DNA from: Drosophila pseudoobscura
Taxonomy: Eukaryota; Arthropoda; Insecta; Diptera; Drosophilidae
DNA length: 64,000 bases
Reading direction: 5' to 3'
NCBI RefSeq assembly: GCF_009870125.1
Contig: NC_046680.1
Span: forward strand, 4,588,001-4,652,000
Shown here: in pieces, positions 20,781-34,557 of the stretch
Layout: each line of letters begins with the position of its first letter
Numbering within the stretch: the first letter of the stretch is position 1
The notes under the pieces: generated by a model
Seen by the model: only the letters and a program-made list of their open reading frames with translations
Told to the model about the DNA's origin: nothing
The model's database searches: none
Program-made: the position numbers and the translations under genes

Positions 20781-23700
20781 AAGTTTAAAAAATGCAAGAA
20801 ATTCTAGTTACAGAACTCGCTGAGAGCACACAAAAGTGTGCTGTTGTACGACCCTCTGTCCTTATATTTAACCATCGTTATCCATCTTCCTTTTTTTATA
20901 ATTAAAGAAAATTATCCTTCACTGCTCTTCGTACTGGAACACTGATTATTGTCCTAATTTCGCATTATTTATTAGACACAAGTCTGGAAATCCATTTCCC
21001 CTATACACTCACTTATTAAACGCTTTCTGGCTGGCTGGCGCACTCGCAGAGCTTCTGCTTGGCTAGTAGTTCGATATGAGTTGAGTCGACAACAAGATGC
21101 CAACCTGTCGTATAAATTGCAATTTGAGTGAGTCGTGTCAAAGGAACCTAAATTCGAACCGAAAACGAAGGCATGCACTTAATTAAAAGACCTCGGGCTG
21201 ACAGTGTGCGGAGCTGGAACAGAGTGATGGAGTGCCTTGTATAATTTTGGGCAAAATATGCACGTGGATGAAATTGCACTAAGTAGAATACGTCCTGGGT
21301 TGGCATTCGGCAAATGTTTGAGATGCCCGGGCCAGGACAAAGGACAAAGGCCTTGGGCCTTTGTGTTCCTTGACTCGCGTCTAAATTACAGGCATTGCTC
21401 ACGTGTTTGGCGTAATTACAAACAGAGCTCCTACCATTCACCTATACACACACACACACGCACACACACACAAACATCTGTTTTAATTGCCACAGAACCA
21501 GAACCCCCTGAAATTTTAATTTAGTTGGCGTAAATTTGGCATATTCGTTTGCCACCTGCTCAATGGCTGGCTGGAAAAATGCCAGGTCCTGCAGCACATT
21601 TAATTTGCTTACACAAATTTTGCTCAAACGGCAGCCACCACAGATAGAGCGGGGAAACGGAGAAGCGGCGAAGCGGGCAGGGGTCTGTGAAAGCCGTCAG
21701 CTATTTGACTTGCCCCGAAAGAATAAAAAATTGAAACAACTTTGAGGACTCGCACTCCAGCGAGGCAAAGTTTCGTGCTGCGAGTGTGTAACAATTAAAC
21801 TGCAGCTAAAAATAGTGACTAATGAGAAAAGTTTCACACAACGGCTGTAAAAAGCAAAAGCAAAAGCAAAAACTGAATCCCACTAACTCCACCTCGCTCC
21901 GCTGAAACAAACTGAACTGAGCGGAGCGGAGTGTTTAAGTTTGCAGCAACTTTTCCCCTATTTCGTATTGAATTCGCTGGCGTGTCGGAGCACAATTTGT
22001 GGGGCCTTAATGGTGGGACATCATCATGGCGGCCATAAAGAGAGTTGCAATACGGCCAAGACAATAAAAACTCTAGCTATCATATCACACTCTTATCTGC
22101 ACATCCCTCTCCCAGGGGGAGGATGAAGAAGGAAAACTTTGACACAACTTTCTCTTGATAAAGAAGTTCTTTGGGTAAGTACGAGGTTTTCAATAGAATA
22201 GGGATATTTAACATTTACTGGAATTTACATAGAACTCTGGACTATTCTCATTTATCAAATGTATGTATAATCGATAAGCATGCCACGGTCCATGTTCTGG
22301 ATTGGTATGCATATGCATCTGTCCAAGCCCTCTCGGAGCCTTCTACGCCCACGGAGTGCGCCCCTGCACTCGACAGTGACATTTATGGACTACTGTCGTA
22401 TGCCGCCAGTCAAAGTTGTGCTTAAATGTTGTCAAATATGAGATTCGGGGGTCACGGATTTGGGATACTGGCTTTCAGATTCAACAAACGATTTCCGAGT
22501 CCCTGGCTCTGGATAACCCAGCGAGTGCCAGAGTCACGACCGCATTAGATATGCGCATACATTGGGGCCGGCTGTGAAAACTTTTGTATGACATTCAAAT
22601 GTTTGAGTGCATGTGTGTGTGGCGAAGAGGGATTGGAGGAGCTGCTGACGCTTAGTTAGAGGCACTTGTGTGACTTGTTGTCGTAATTAAGTTTAGTTGC
22701 AAACGGAGATGTACAAGAGTGGAGAGAATAACATTTCAACAAAGCGTTTTTGCAGGTTTTGCAGTCATTTTGACAAATTTAAATTTGAGTCCATTTCCAT
22801 GTGGGAACGGCTGGGCAGGAAGGCTTTTGCTTTGTGACCATAATGAAATAAACTTGTCGCACAGTCGGCACAAGCCATTAGCTTTACGAGTAGGATGGCG
22901 AGAATGGGCTTGCTTTTACCCCAAAACTACTCTATGTACATCCGCCGGAGGGGTCCGAGCCCCAGGCTCCAGTCTGCAGGAGCAGTCAATCGAGATGAGT
23001 GTGGGATGTGTTTTCATTGGAAATTTAATTACGCATGAGTGTTGTTTACTAGTCGAAAGTTAATCCCTGCCGCCAGCGGACGTGCACATTAACCTTAATT
23101 AAGTGACAAACAATCCATGCTCGACTCTTCATGCTCGGTCCTTCTTCAGGCCTTCAAGGGCGTCACGCCATCACTTTATTTACAGGCAATTGAATTTTAA
23201 TGGGATTTCGCCTTTGCAAAAATGCCGCCCTTGTTTTTAGACGCTGCTTCAGGGTCTGGCCCTCAGAACTCCCAGTCTGTTGGCCATTTCCATAGTTCTT
23301 GGCCAGGCAACTCTTTGGCCTGTCGACCATTATTTCGCACTCTTTGGCAATTTAATTCATTTGCAATGCCTTTGGCAGTTACGTGAAGGCAATGTGTACT
23401 TTGCCATTTGCCATTTTGAGGCTGCTCCGCACTACCCCACCCTTTCAAGGCATTTTCGTTTGTTTGCGCATTTCGGCTTAAAGTCCTTTGCGGCTTCTGG
23501 GGCCCCAGCCTCCGGGGCCGGCCTCGGAAAGCCGCAAGCCACTTTTGCGATCCTTCCTTGGAGTCATCTTAACGCATCATTTAAGCCGCCTGGAGGTAGG
23601 GTAAAGATGAAGTGAAGGGTGTACCCTGGTGGCCCTGGAATCAGGGTCAGATAACGTCTCGTCTCTTTTGCTCTTAATTAAAGATTAAATGTGCTAAGTT

Positions 23701-24829
23701 GTTCGGACGTTTACGGCAAAACTTGCTTTAATATCCACCATTTGGGCTCTTTGAGTGCGTGTGTGCTGGCTTTCGCCGTGCTCCTTCTATGCAGTCGTCC
23801 AGCCATCCAGCCGCCAGTGAATCCGTGAATCCATCCATCCATCCATCAATCAATCAATTACGCTTAGAAGTGCGCCAGGATAATAAAACGTGCCTGGAGC
23901 CGAGTTTTGTCAGCAGAATTTACGACCGACTTGTCCAGTCCAGTCCTGGAACTGTCCAGTCCAGCCAGAAACCAAATGGAATTGCAAGAAAATGTGAAAC
24001 CAGCTTCAGCAGAGGAAAAACTCTTCTTGCGAAATCATTCAGGGGAGTGCACATTTTCCATAACTACGAGTAAAAATAAATTGTATTTCAGTTGAGAATC
24101 GTTATATTCGTACTACCCACGAGAGCATATGTATGTACGACTGTGTATGCTTATTCGTTTATTTTTGAGCCAATTTTAAATGTTTGCCTTTGGCTATTTT
24201 ATTGGATTTCTGATTTTAAATTTCTGGTTTTGAGAGAGATCCATCCACTCACAGCTCATATTTCATGGCAGATTTCTGCAACACATTTAAGCCGTTGTAC
24301 ACTGGTGGCCTGCGAAAGTGCTGGCTTTTGTTTGACTGCTGCAAATGCCTGGGCTAAACTGGCAAAGCAATTATTTACCTAAATGGTTTGCCCACGTCAA
24401 TGGCAATTGTCTGGAGGATGGTCCATCTGGCTGTCAGGGGCTGTCGGAAGCTGCAGTCGAACAATGAAAAATAGCAACAAAAAATGGGAAGATGGAGGCT
24501 AACTAGAAGGCCAGTTGAGGCCATGCGGGTGCTGGACCAGGAAATGGGCAAACTTTTAATTGAAAATCAACAAAACTATACGAATAAAGGCAGAGTGATG
24601 GGGAAAAACCTCAACAAAAGATGAAAGTGGCTGACATTTTCTGAAAATTTCGCCCTCGGCTCGTATGCGTAATAGTTAAGGCAGCCTGCAGTCGTGAAAG
24701 AAGAATGCAATATACCCCGTTGCCATAGTTTCCATTAAATCATACGTATATCCTGGGTGGCCCTGCAGCGCTCTTAATCAGGCCTGAACAGTCGCTTGCC
24801 AGTTGCAACAGACGCGGCGCCGCATCATT

Positions 24830-24937
24830 ATGATGGGACTCAAACAGGAGCCGCATGAGCCACCAGCCACCATGCAGCAGGCTGGAGGCAGCAGGCATCA
24901 GTCACAGTGCAGAATAAGTACATATATTCAAGATTAA
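24830..24937 (+). other. Possible 35-codon small ORF
   Basis: Starts ATGATG and reads MMGLKQEPHEPPATMQQAGG before ending after 35 codons. LKQEP fits a sumoylation consensus and the start looks protein-like. There is no promoter or splice support, and chance is a fair explanation. Confidence 0.15.
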
Positions 24938-25884
24938 ATATATGTATTTGTATATGGTGAGAGGAAAAGCGGACTCTTTTTCCCCTACTTGTGACTGGCT
25001 GGGATTGAAAATGGTAATGGGAATGGCTGCTTGGCTGCTTGGCTGCTGGGCTGCTGGGCTGCTAGGGTGTTGGGGTACTGGGGTGCTGGTGACTGAGATT
25101 GCTGTTGACACAATTCCGCACTGAGATCCCTACCATTGCATTTTATTTGCGCCCCTGCAATTTATCGGAGCTGGCATATGATGCCTACGTGATGCAGATT
25201 TCCGTTTCGGTGCGTTTTTTAAGCTGTTTGCCGTCGGCCAATGCGGGGGACTCTGTTCTGCATTGTGCCAAGCTCATACATACAAGCCACCAATCTGCAC
25301 AGCATCGCAGCTGTTTGCCATTTGTCCCATGGCTTAATTGAATCGACTCGACTCCCCGCTCGTACAGACTGACATGGCGGTTGTAATGTGATTATCGAGC
25401 TGTTTTGCTCGCAATTAACGCAAATTGTGCACAACATGAACAACAGTCCAGGCCAGCCGGAACCCCAGCCAGAGCTCGGGACTCCGGATCGACTATCTAT
25501 GCCAACAATAAGCTGCTGCGAATAGGTTAAGCACGATTTAATTATCCAACTGGTTGCACTTTCTCATATGCAATGATTAAATTGCTCATAAAGCCAAATT
25601 CTTGGCAGGCCATAAAAAAATCAATTCGTGCTGCGGCAAAGCCTTCAAGATTTACGTTTCAATTTCTCGAACAATAAAAATCAGGACGCCTACAGGGATC
25701 TTGGCCAAATGTTCCTGCGAATGCGAGTGTGTGTGTGTGTTCGTGTGTGACCATAAGCTGGCTTAGCAGATTTGTTGACGAAATTAGCAGGGACTGCCAG
25801 GCGGGAGTGATGCCCCCCACCTCCCTGTGGGCGATATCTATTTTCGGCCAAAGAATTCTGTGACATTCGCCCAGATTTATGCGC

Positions 25885-25920
25885 TATAAAAGTGCGGCTA
25901 GACTGGAACATGCATGTCAG
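25885..25920 (+). promoter_or_regulatory. TATA/Inr-like site with no recognised gene
   Basis: TATAAAAG at 25885-25892 lies 34 bases before the A of a TCAGCA initiator-like motif (25917-25922). Spacing and the GC-rich flanks fit a core promoter, but no coding frame or exon follows that I can recognise. It may serve a non-coding RNA or be chance. Confidence 0.25.
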
Positions 25921-28900
25921 CATCCTGTGGCAGGGGCCCCACAGAAAGGACTTACTTTATGGTAGCCAATAAAAAAGACGGAACCCAGAAACCAGTAATA
26001 AAAATGAGAATGAGCTGATCATAACATCGAGTATTTAGGGAATACTGCTGCCTTTCATCGCAAGTCCTCAGGCAAAACCAGTGACTATGCAGAGCCATTG
26101 TTTGCATTGCCCTTATTTTTTATGCCACGAATGAATGCTGTTATTTTTGTTAATTCAAAGTCAACAGCCCGAGCCCGAACCCCTTTGTGTTTGTCTAAGG
26201 TGGTTGTGGGCTGGACTTTGCTAAATGATTGCTTGCGAGGCCTTCATTAACATCTGAAAAGGTCACCTCGGGCAATTTGCACGACAAAACTGCCTGATGA
26301 GCGCACGTCCCGAGATCTCTACCCAACCCTTTGCCCCCCACCCCCCGCAATGTGAAAATGTTAGCTGCGGTAAATATGCAAATATGTTTTATTGTCGTGA
26401 CAGAGCCAACGACTGCACATGAAAAAAGGAATCATACTCGCAGGTATCCCGAGCCTTCGTTGCTGCCGCAGGCGCCGAGGCGAAGTGCGCGGCACTCACC
26501 GTGCACTTTAATAAAGCTCTCAGGCAATGCCAAGTCCGCTGTTAAGTACGCCACTGCGAGATAGCAGCAACACCCCGTCGCACTCCGGTGTAGCCTTGGG
26601 GCGATGTCTTGGCTTTCCACTCAGCCACTCGACGCGCTGCAACCTCTTGCAGCTTCATAATTGCCATGGAAATGCCAAGATTTGGAGCCTGTTCTGGCGG
26701 CGGACGGGCTGGGACGGGGAACGCATTTCTCTGTTGTTTTCAAATTGCTTTGCGAAATATTCCCTACCTCTACTTTTCTTTTCTTGTACACTTGAATGGC
26801 GGTCCCGCTCCGTTCCCTCTTCCTTCTGTTGCCATAATTACAGGAGGAAAATGGGATTGCATTCCATTTTTGAGCTGAACGTAATCACAAATTTTGCGCA
26901 ACTGTTTTGCATTTAAAATTTTCTTTAATCAAGCTCATTTCTGGCCAAAGAGAAACTTGTTCGGCCGAAAGACAAAAGGCCTTGATAACAGCTATAAAAA
27001 AAAAAACAAAGAGCTGCCAGAGGCACTGTCCAGGCCCCAGATCCCAACAAAAAGCGGTGTTGCGATAGAAAAAGTAAAAGTTTCTGAACTCTCGAGTTCA
27101 TTTCACTGCATGTGTTTTTTTGCTCCTAACTGATTTTCATATTGTTGTTAGTTTCGCGAAGTATATATATATGTATATGTGTGCAGATGTGTGGGTCCGT
27201 ATAGAGTGTATAGAGTGTGTGTGTGTAGTTTGCAAACTTTCGTAGGGTACAAGGAAAAACTTTTAAGCATTTTCAACACCCCAATTTCGGCGACTTTATC
27301 ATGCCAAGTGTTCGGCGACAATTTTTCTTTTGGCTCAAACTTCATTGCAAAATGTCGCCTAACTTTCCAGCCATGTTCGTTTAATTGCTTTAAGGTATTG
27401 ACTGTTTAAAGAGCCACTCAATATAAGAGACGATTCAACTGCAGAGCCACCATTCGATGTGATTTCGCATCAATCAAAACTTAGTTTGAGCTGCAAATGA
27501 TGGAAAGTGATGTGCCCCGAAATGACAGTCAGCCGTCTGGCCCAAAGCCCCTGGTAATTTTCACAAAATTTAATGCAGTTCTCTCAATCAAAATTATTGC
27601 AGAAGGTTTCTCGTGTGAATCGAAGGAGATAAGAGGACAACATCGTATAGATATAGGCACACAATACCCAAATACATTTACTTACTTGGGACAGACAATC
27701 ACTCTGTGCAAAATAAGACAACCATAAGCCAACTCAAGCATACAATTGTTAGGGCATTAAAGGCAATGTATACGGATATACAATTGCAGATGCTTGTGCT
27801 ATGTAGAATGCATGGCCTTTCGAGTGGAATACTCGTAGAGTAGATCGCCGGCCAAGGGAGAGGCGGCCAGATGTGTAGAAGAAAGGGATTGTGCAGCAAC
27901 GACACTAAGAAGAGCGTCTGTCAAAGTGCTGCAGACTCGAGTGTCAAATATATTTTAGCATTTTAAATATTTACATCTGGCATATGGCACTCGTAAGTGA
28001 GGTGCCAGCTCGTGGGCCGGACAGCCCTGAGATTAGGCCGAGAAGATGATGGCTGTAGCAGCCTGCTTTGTAGTCGCCCAGGGCCGGTACGCAGGGCCAA
28101 GAAAAGCCCCAGAGTCCTTAGAATTTATAATTGTAATTTAATTTGCATACACTTAAGCCATCCCATCCCCCGCTTGGGTTTGCGGGCCTCGCAGCACAAA
28201 CACATGTCCAATTAAATGAATCATTTTTATGACCGAGTCAAGGGTGGGAAGCAGCCGCCCTTCCGCTCAGATTTCAATACAATATATTTTAATATTTATG
28301 GAGAAAGTTTTGAGGTTGGTTTTGTCTAGGCCTTTGAAAGGATTTAGCCGAGCGGCTGCCAAAATAGCCATAATAATCAACACAATGAGGATTACGCATA
28401 ATGAAATCCGCAGCAAAGGCAGTTGACAGTTTTATTAAATTTTCCACACAATTACTCGAGATTTATTCGGGAAGGCGACTAATAAAGGCTGGCTTCCGAA
28501 TGGTTTTTTATTTTCTATAAATTACTTAAAGAGTATAACAAAGGCAGTAATTGGAGAATTATTCTCTTGTAGTTCTAAAAAATGCTTGAATTTCACAAAT
28601 TATTCAAAAAGGGATTATAACTATGAGAATCCATATCATTGGAGATTATACATATATGTCTACCATAACTGGTAGACCACAGGTTGACCAACCACAGAAA
28701 TAAATAAAAAATATACAATTATTGTTTTTCAACCTTTAAAACATTATTTATCTCTGTGGAGCTTTGAAACTTTTTAATTAATGGCCAATAAATCGTTTCC
28801 AGCACAGTTTGATATACATTCGTTTTTATATAAATCATTATGATTTCATGTGTCTGCCCGTATATACCATACAGATGTAAGTTGGAAACACAAGTTAATT

Positions 28901-30067
28901 GCTTCGCCACACATTAAATATCAACGCATATCGGATCGACCACAGCTGTCAACTATCATTATTTGCTTTGCCATAAAGATAGAGATATCAATTTATTTAG
29001 CATAATTTGCAAATACAAATCGTTTGTGGAGCCACATAAATATTCTGGTGGCAGGATCGAGATAGAGCAGTCAAGTGGCATTTTCCATATGATTCGTACG
29101 ATTGTGGCCGGAAATAAATCAATGGACACCCAATGGGTATATGGCAGGCGGTGGGCGTCGTAGGCGTGGGTTACATCTACGATATCTTGCCTATGATATA
29201 TGTATGCATACCACACTCTCATACGAGTATGGATGTTTGGATGGGCCACCAACTGTTGCACGCGGTCGAGCCGGAGTCCTGAGAGTGTGACAGGCACTCC
29301 ACTTGATGCACAACAATGAGCAGAGTTATTGTTATTTTATGCTAATACCGCCTGCCCGTCGTGCAGCTCAAGAATGTACAAAAGAAATTAGCAAATGTAA
29401 AAATATAAAAATGGAGGAGGAACAGAAAGAGAGGGGTAGCGTGCACGGCAGAGGCAACTGTTGACAGTTATCCTGACACAAACACGCATTGTAATGTCTA
29501 ACAAGCTTCACAATGGCATCCGTGGCGGCCCCAAACATCGCCTGTCACTCAACGGCCTCCGAGTCCTGCTGACAGCCCCGTCCCGACCATACTCACACTA
29601 ATACCCGTACCCGTACCCGTACCCATACATGTATTTCCGAGTACAAATGTGTGCCCTTGTGCCCGCCTGACTTGTGTCATTTACATATTCACACTTGTGC
29701 TTCTTAGGACTGAACTTTAGCATCTGGGGGCTATGATATATACATACATATATACGTATGAGTGCGTCCCGTCCCATCAATAGGCTAAAGCCCGAAAATG
29801 GAATTATGAAATTGCTCCTGGCTCTGACACATGACATTGTCTTGCTTTTTGCCTGCCTGGCGCCTGGCGCCTGCCGCCTGCGGGGCATCCTGCTGTAATG
29901 CAATTCTCGACATTAAATGCATGCCAGTGGGGCCTAAAGGCTCTGGCAAATTCAATTGCCACAAAAAGAGTGCAAAATGGCTGAACATAACGGATTCAGT
30001 TTGATGCAATTTGCATTTAGCCAGCGCCTAACATTCTAACATTCAGTCAACAGAGCTCTGTTACCGT

Positions 30068-30091
30068 TCTCTCTCTCTCTCTCTCTCTCTC
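30068..30091. repeat. (TC)12 GAGA-factor-type tract
   Basis: An uninterrupted TC run lies about 205 bases upstream of the predicted start of the VWC-type gene. Such tracts bind GAF (Trl) or CLAMP and are common at paused developmental promoters. Binding here is inferred. Confidence 0.7.
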
Positions 30092-30290
30092 AGTTTCGAT
30101 GTGTTCGGGCCATGTTTATTGCGCACAGCACACAGCTCATTCATAAAAGGCGGTTCGTGCGGAGAGCACTCTCGGAGAGAGCCAGGATTGAGTTGTAGGC
30201 GGCTGCAATAAATACAAAGGATCCAGCATCCGCAGCAACAGTGGATGTCGCAGCGTGGAACTTGGTGGGTCGACGAGATTCGGCAAAGAT

Positions 30291-30328
30291 TCAGTCAGTC
30301 ATCGCGTAGCCGCCGTGTGTGACAGACA
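30291..30328 (+). promoter_or_regulatory. Inr plus DPE core promoter of the VWC-type gene
   Basis: TCAGTC occurs twice in tandem at 30291-30300. With the A at 30297 as +1, AGACA at 30324-30328 falls exactly at +28 to +32 and matches the DPE consensus RGWYV. There is no TATA box at the proper distance; a CATAAAAGG at about 30142 is too far upstream. The long 5' leader to the first ATG (31799) would be about 1.5 kb, perhaps with an intron. Confidence 0.6.
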
Positions 30329-31798
30329 GTCTTACGACGTCTGGATTTGGAATGTAGTGGATATTTAAAGCTGGAGTTTTTTCGGGAGCCGAGTGCATTC
30401 AATTAACATAAAATGTAATTAGAGGCGTTCGCTTATCATTTGAGCTCTCCGGGTCTTTATATTTTAATTAAAAGCAAACAAGTGTAAAGTGAGACCAACA
30501 GCGGCAGCAAAACTGTAGAACATTGTGAATAAATAACTTATGGAATATAATAGGCCGACTGCACTTGTAATTAAAATTCGATCATGTTGAACGGAAGTTG
30601 TCGCAAATTGAACATAAATTAAATATGGACTCTACTCTGCCAGGCCAGGCCCCTGTTATAAGTGATGGCTTCTACTTGTGTGCTTGTGACTGTGTGTGTC
30701 TCTGACTGAGTGTGGGTGACAGCCTGTGTGTGTTTGTGAGTGTGTGAGAGTGCCGTTGGCGTAGCGCTAATTTCTCACACTTCAAACGCTACCGTCCCGA
30801 ACGTCCCGGCAATGGACTTCCGCCTGTGCCTGCTGCGGAGGCTTCCGTTTTGTTTTTACTTGTGTGCTCTTTTCCCTGATTTTCCCGATTTCCCACTCCC
30901 TATACCTGTGAGAACGGTTGGCTCCAAGTGTTGCTGTTGTTGCTGTTGTTGCTGATAGCCTGGCTTAGCTTTGTTTGGGCCTTTGCCAAAAACTAAGGAT
31001 AGAGCGCGGGCATTCAGCCAGGCTTCAGGCTGAAGCACGGACAGCTTCCTCATTCTTTATGATTAGTTAATGGGATTCAATTTCATTTGAAATTGTCCGC
31101 CACAGAGCGTAGCAATCGCAGCTGCCGCAGCTTCCTTTCACTGATTACATAAGTCACGTTCTTGGGGAAACACTTGTTGGTTGGTTCGTTCGTTCTCCCC
31201 GCAGAACGAGGCACGTAGTCCAGCGGGCGAAAAGAGGGGGGGTGAATCACAGTTGTGCCATTACGAACTTGGCAAAATGAATTGAGTATAGGCGGAGGAG
31301 GCAGAATTCTCGTATGGCAGTAGTTGAGTTTACATTTACATTCAGCCTCCATAAATTGATTGGGTGGGTGGGTGCGAAAAGCGTTGCCTGCTTATGTGGG
31401 CACGCCGGCACAGCAACAAGAGCAGCACCGTGCGATGTGCGAGTAAATGCAAAATTTCCCACTAAAGTGCCGACACGGAAAAGTACGAGTATACAAGTGT
31501 GCATTCTAAGAATAACAAAGAAGACAAGTGGGATAAAAACAGCAACGGTTACGGTTACGGTTACGGTTACGGTGTAAAGTGCCACAGCAAACACAGCCAG
31601 AAAGCAGAAGGAACAAACAAACGAACGAATACCGAAACCCCAAACAAACATCGGTGAAGGTTGTCCCACGGTGTGGTGTGCCCCTCCAAATCCGGAGAGT
31701 GTATGTGTCCGGGACTGAGTGCGGCTGTGTGGGTAAGAGGGAGTGCCGAGAGGCAAGTGCAAGAAATGTGCAAAGTAATGTGCTGCAACTAAAGTGAA

Positions 31799-34523
31799 AT
31801 GCCATCCGTGAAATCCCCTAAAAGTGAAATTCTTCCTGGGATTATTAGAAGCGACAGCGGCAGCTACAGCTACAGACCAAGGAGCACCACAACCAGCTAC
31901 AGGATCATCGGAACTACCAGCAGCAGCAGCATGACAAACGGCCATTCCTTGCGACTCCGTCTCCTGCTGTTGAGCAACATTTTCGGATTACTCAGCCGGA
32001 CCCAGGGTGAGTCTCTCCATCAGCGGCTTAGCCGACTCTCTTTGCCGCTGATTGCTTTCCCTGAATTATGGAATGGCAGACGGAATGAAAGGCAGCCTTC
32101 GTTTTACAGCCTTATTAAATCTGTATTACATAAATCACAGCAATCGTTTCGCTCTGCTCTGAATTTTTACGAGCATTTTGCGCTTTTACATTTTCCATTT
32201 CGCAGTCGCCATTCACCATTCACCATTCGTCTTTCGCCACTTTTATGTCATAATGAGTGCAGCCTTTTGATTTAATGACAACTGGCAGCCATAAAGGAAG
32301 CCCATATACATATACATATACATACATATATGTATATAATATAAATACGTACAATATATGTTTGTGTGTACGTGTGCTGCTTTTATGAGGCTCGTGATTT
32401 ATTTCGTATCTTATTTTTATGATAATTTATCAAATATGCATAATAAAATGCCGCCGCTTATGGCCTAAATTTAATATGAAAGGTGGCAACAGCTTGCCGA
32501 TCAGGACCATCTTTTAGACAGAGTACATATGTATTTGTATGTCTCTGCTGGTGTGTGTGGCATCTGGCGTGAAAAGTCAAATCAACCTGGGATTATTTCG
32601 CATTTGTTCTTGGCTTCTCGCAGCTTTACCATTCGAGTATTTAGATGAGCACGACGACTTCAACTATGACCTGGACACGGCCCAATCCCAGGCCAAGTAC
32701 GACGCGCGCCTTCTGTCCCAGCAAATGCTCAGCGACACCGAGCTGCGCCAGCAGGCCGGAGCGACAGGCCTCGAATCAGAGTCCACCTTGGACCCCCACA
32801 CTCTGAGAGCTCAGGGAGGGCGCTCTGATGGCTCAGTCGAGGATTTGGAGCCGCACAGTCGGGCAGCCGCCTGCTTCACTAACGGCCACAAGTACACACA
32901 TGGACAGAAGGTAAGAATTTGAGGATGAAAGGGTGCAGCGTACGATAGGTAGGGGAAAAGAAGAGATGTGCAATTGAAAATGGTTTTCCTTTCGCTTGGT
33001 CGGTTAGAGAGCACTTCATTTCGCTTTGTCAAGCACAGAACATGTTTTCTTCTCGATTATCGCACCACAAGTTGAAGTTGGTTCATTCAAAATGAAGTGA
33101 ACACTCGGATTAAGCATTTTCAATTAGGTCTAAACATGATACCGTTTGATATTTGCTGCTGTCTGTGGCTGACTCGTGGCTTTCGCTTACGCATCCATTA
33201 TGCAGCTCGGCTCCATCCAGATGATTGATGGCTGCTATCGTGAATACCCAAGCTGCTGACCATTTAAATTTCCCACTTGCACACTTTTCCACACTTTCAA
33301 CCATTTGCTGTAACCTTTCTCATCCGCTTTCGGTTCAGGTGCCGCGCCAGGATGCCTGCGAGGTGTGCCTCTGCATGGACGGAGAAATCTTCTGCTGGTG
33401 GGAGCGCTGCGGTTAGTTTTCCCGCCATTATGGGCCATGCATAATATAACAAGAAACTTTTGCCTTTTACCTCCTCCGCAGATAAGACCAATGCAAACAA
33501 GGTGAAGGAAATGGCGGCAGGAAACGACAAAGACAACGACAACGACAATGGCATTGGCAATGGCAAAGTCAAAGCCAATGGAGGTGGGGTTATTTCTGGT
33601 GTTGGCTTCGGCTTTGGCTTTGGTGGTGGCGGTGGCGATGGTGCTGCTGCTGGTGTTGGTGACTATTCAGATCCATATCGCTATGAGAGCACCACGAGAA
33701 AGTCAACAAAAGTGCATAAAACGGCTGGGAAAGTTGGCAAGCGGCGCAAGCATCGTAGGAATCAAAAGAATTTTAATGACTACGAAGTTTTCCAGAGCCA
33801 CAAGCAGCAGCAGCCGCAGCAGCAGCCACAGGATTATAAAAAGTCAGCCATAAAGCAGCAACAGCAGCAGCAGAAGTACGAGCATCAGATACAAAAACAA
33901 AAGACTGGCGATGCCACCAACTACAATATAATCAAGCAACACAAACACGAGCAGCACCAGAAGTTGCCCGAGAAGGAGCAGCAACAGGAGCAGGAGCAGG
34001 AGCAAGAACAGAGTGCTGTAGCCCCGCCAGTTAATCAGGCGGCGGCAAAGAAAACGCATTATCAACAGCCAGCAACAACTATTGCCACGCCCTCGCACCA
34101 GCAGGAGCAGCAGCAGCAACATAGCTCCCATCCCCACAAGCCTCCACATTCGTCCAGCAAGATCTTAAATTTCCCCGAAAACTTGCCGGCCCTGCTTTAT
34201 TACGACTACAAGACGGAGGAGCACGAGCACCATCAGCATCAGCATCATCAGCAGCACTTGCTGCATGAAAAGCAACGCTTGCAACATCAACAAGAGGCGT
34301 TGGCCCGACAAAAGCCACCAGCAGATGCAGGCGTTGAACTCCATACCGACTTGGGCGTTGATAAAAACTTTGATGATGCGGAAACCGACAGCGATATTTT
34401 GCCAGAGCCGCCAACAAAGCGCCCCAAGGCAGCGCCCACACAATGGACAACGAGTAGCAGCCCCAGGAGCAGCATGGCCAAGGCGTTGATGACAAACCAG
34501 GCAGCGACGTCCACAACGGCGTC

Positions 34524-34557
<34 letters not shown>

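Larger units (their letters stand above)
20781..30060. other. Long non-coding interval with simple repeats
   Basis: No coding gene recognised on either strand. Visible items are a (CA)n run near 21449-21474; an imperfect hairpin at about 21333-21373 around AAAGGCCTTGGGCCTTT; CCAT/CAAT tetranucleotide runs at 23823-23850; a GGCTGCTT/GGGCTGCT run at 25025-25070; a (GT)n run at 25725-25748; and CCCGTA repeats at 29604-29625. Homeodomain-type TAAT cores are frequent, as in regulatory or intronic DNA. It could be upstream regulatory sequence of the VWC-type gene. Confidence 0.45.

Noticed and set aside
31548-31573. Telomere-like TTACGG repeats
   Set aside because: Only about four units in the leader of a gene. 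Fly telomeres are not built from such repeats, and similar hexamers occur throughout the window.
31247-31945. 232-codon minus-strand open frame
   Set aside because: It lies antisense to the leader and first exon of the VWC-type gene, and its text follows repeats such as TTACGG. No splice or promoter support.
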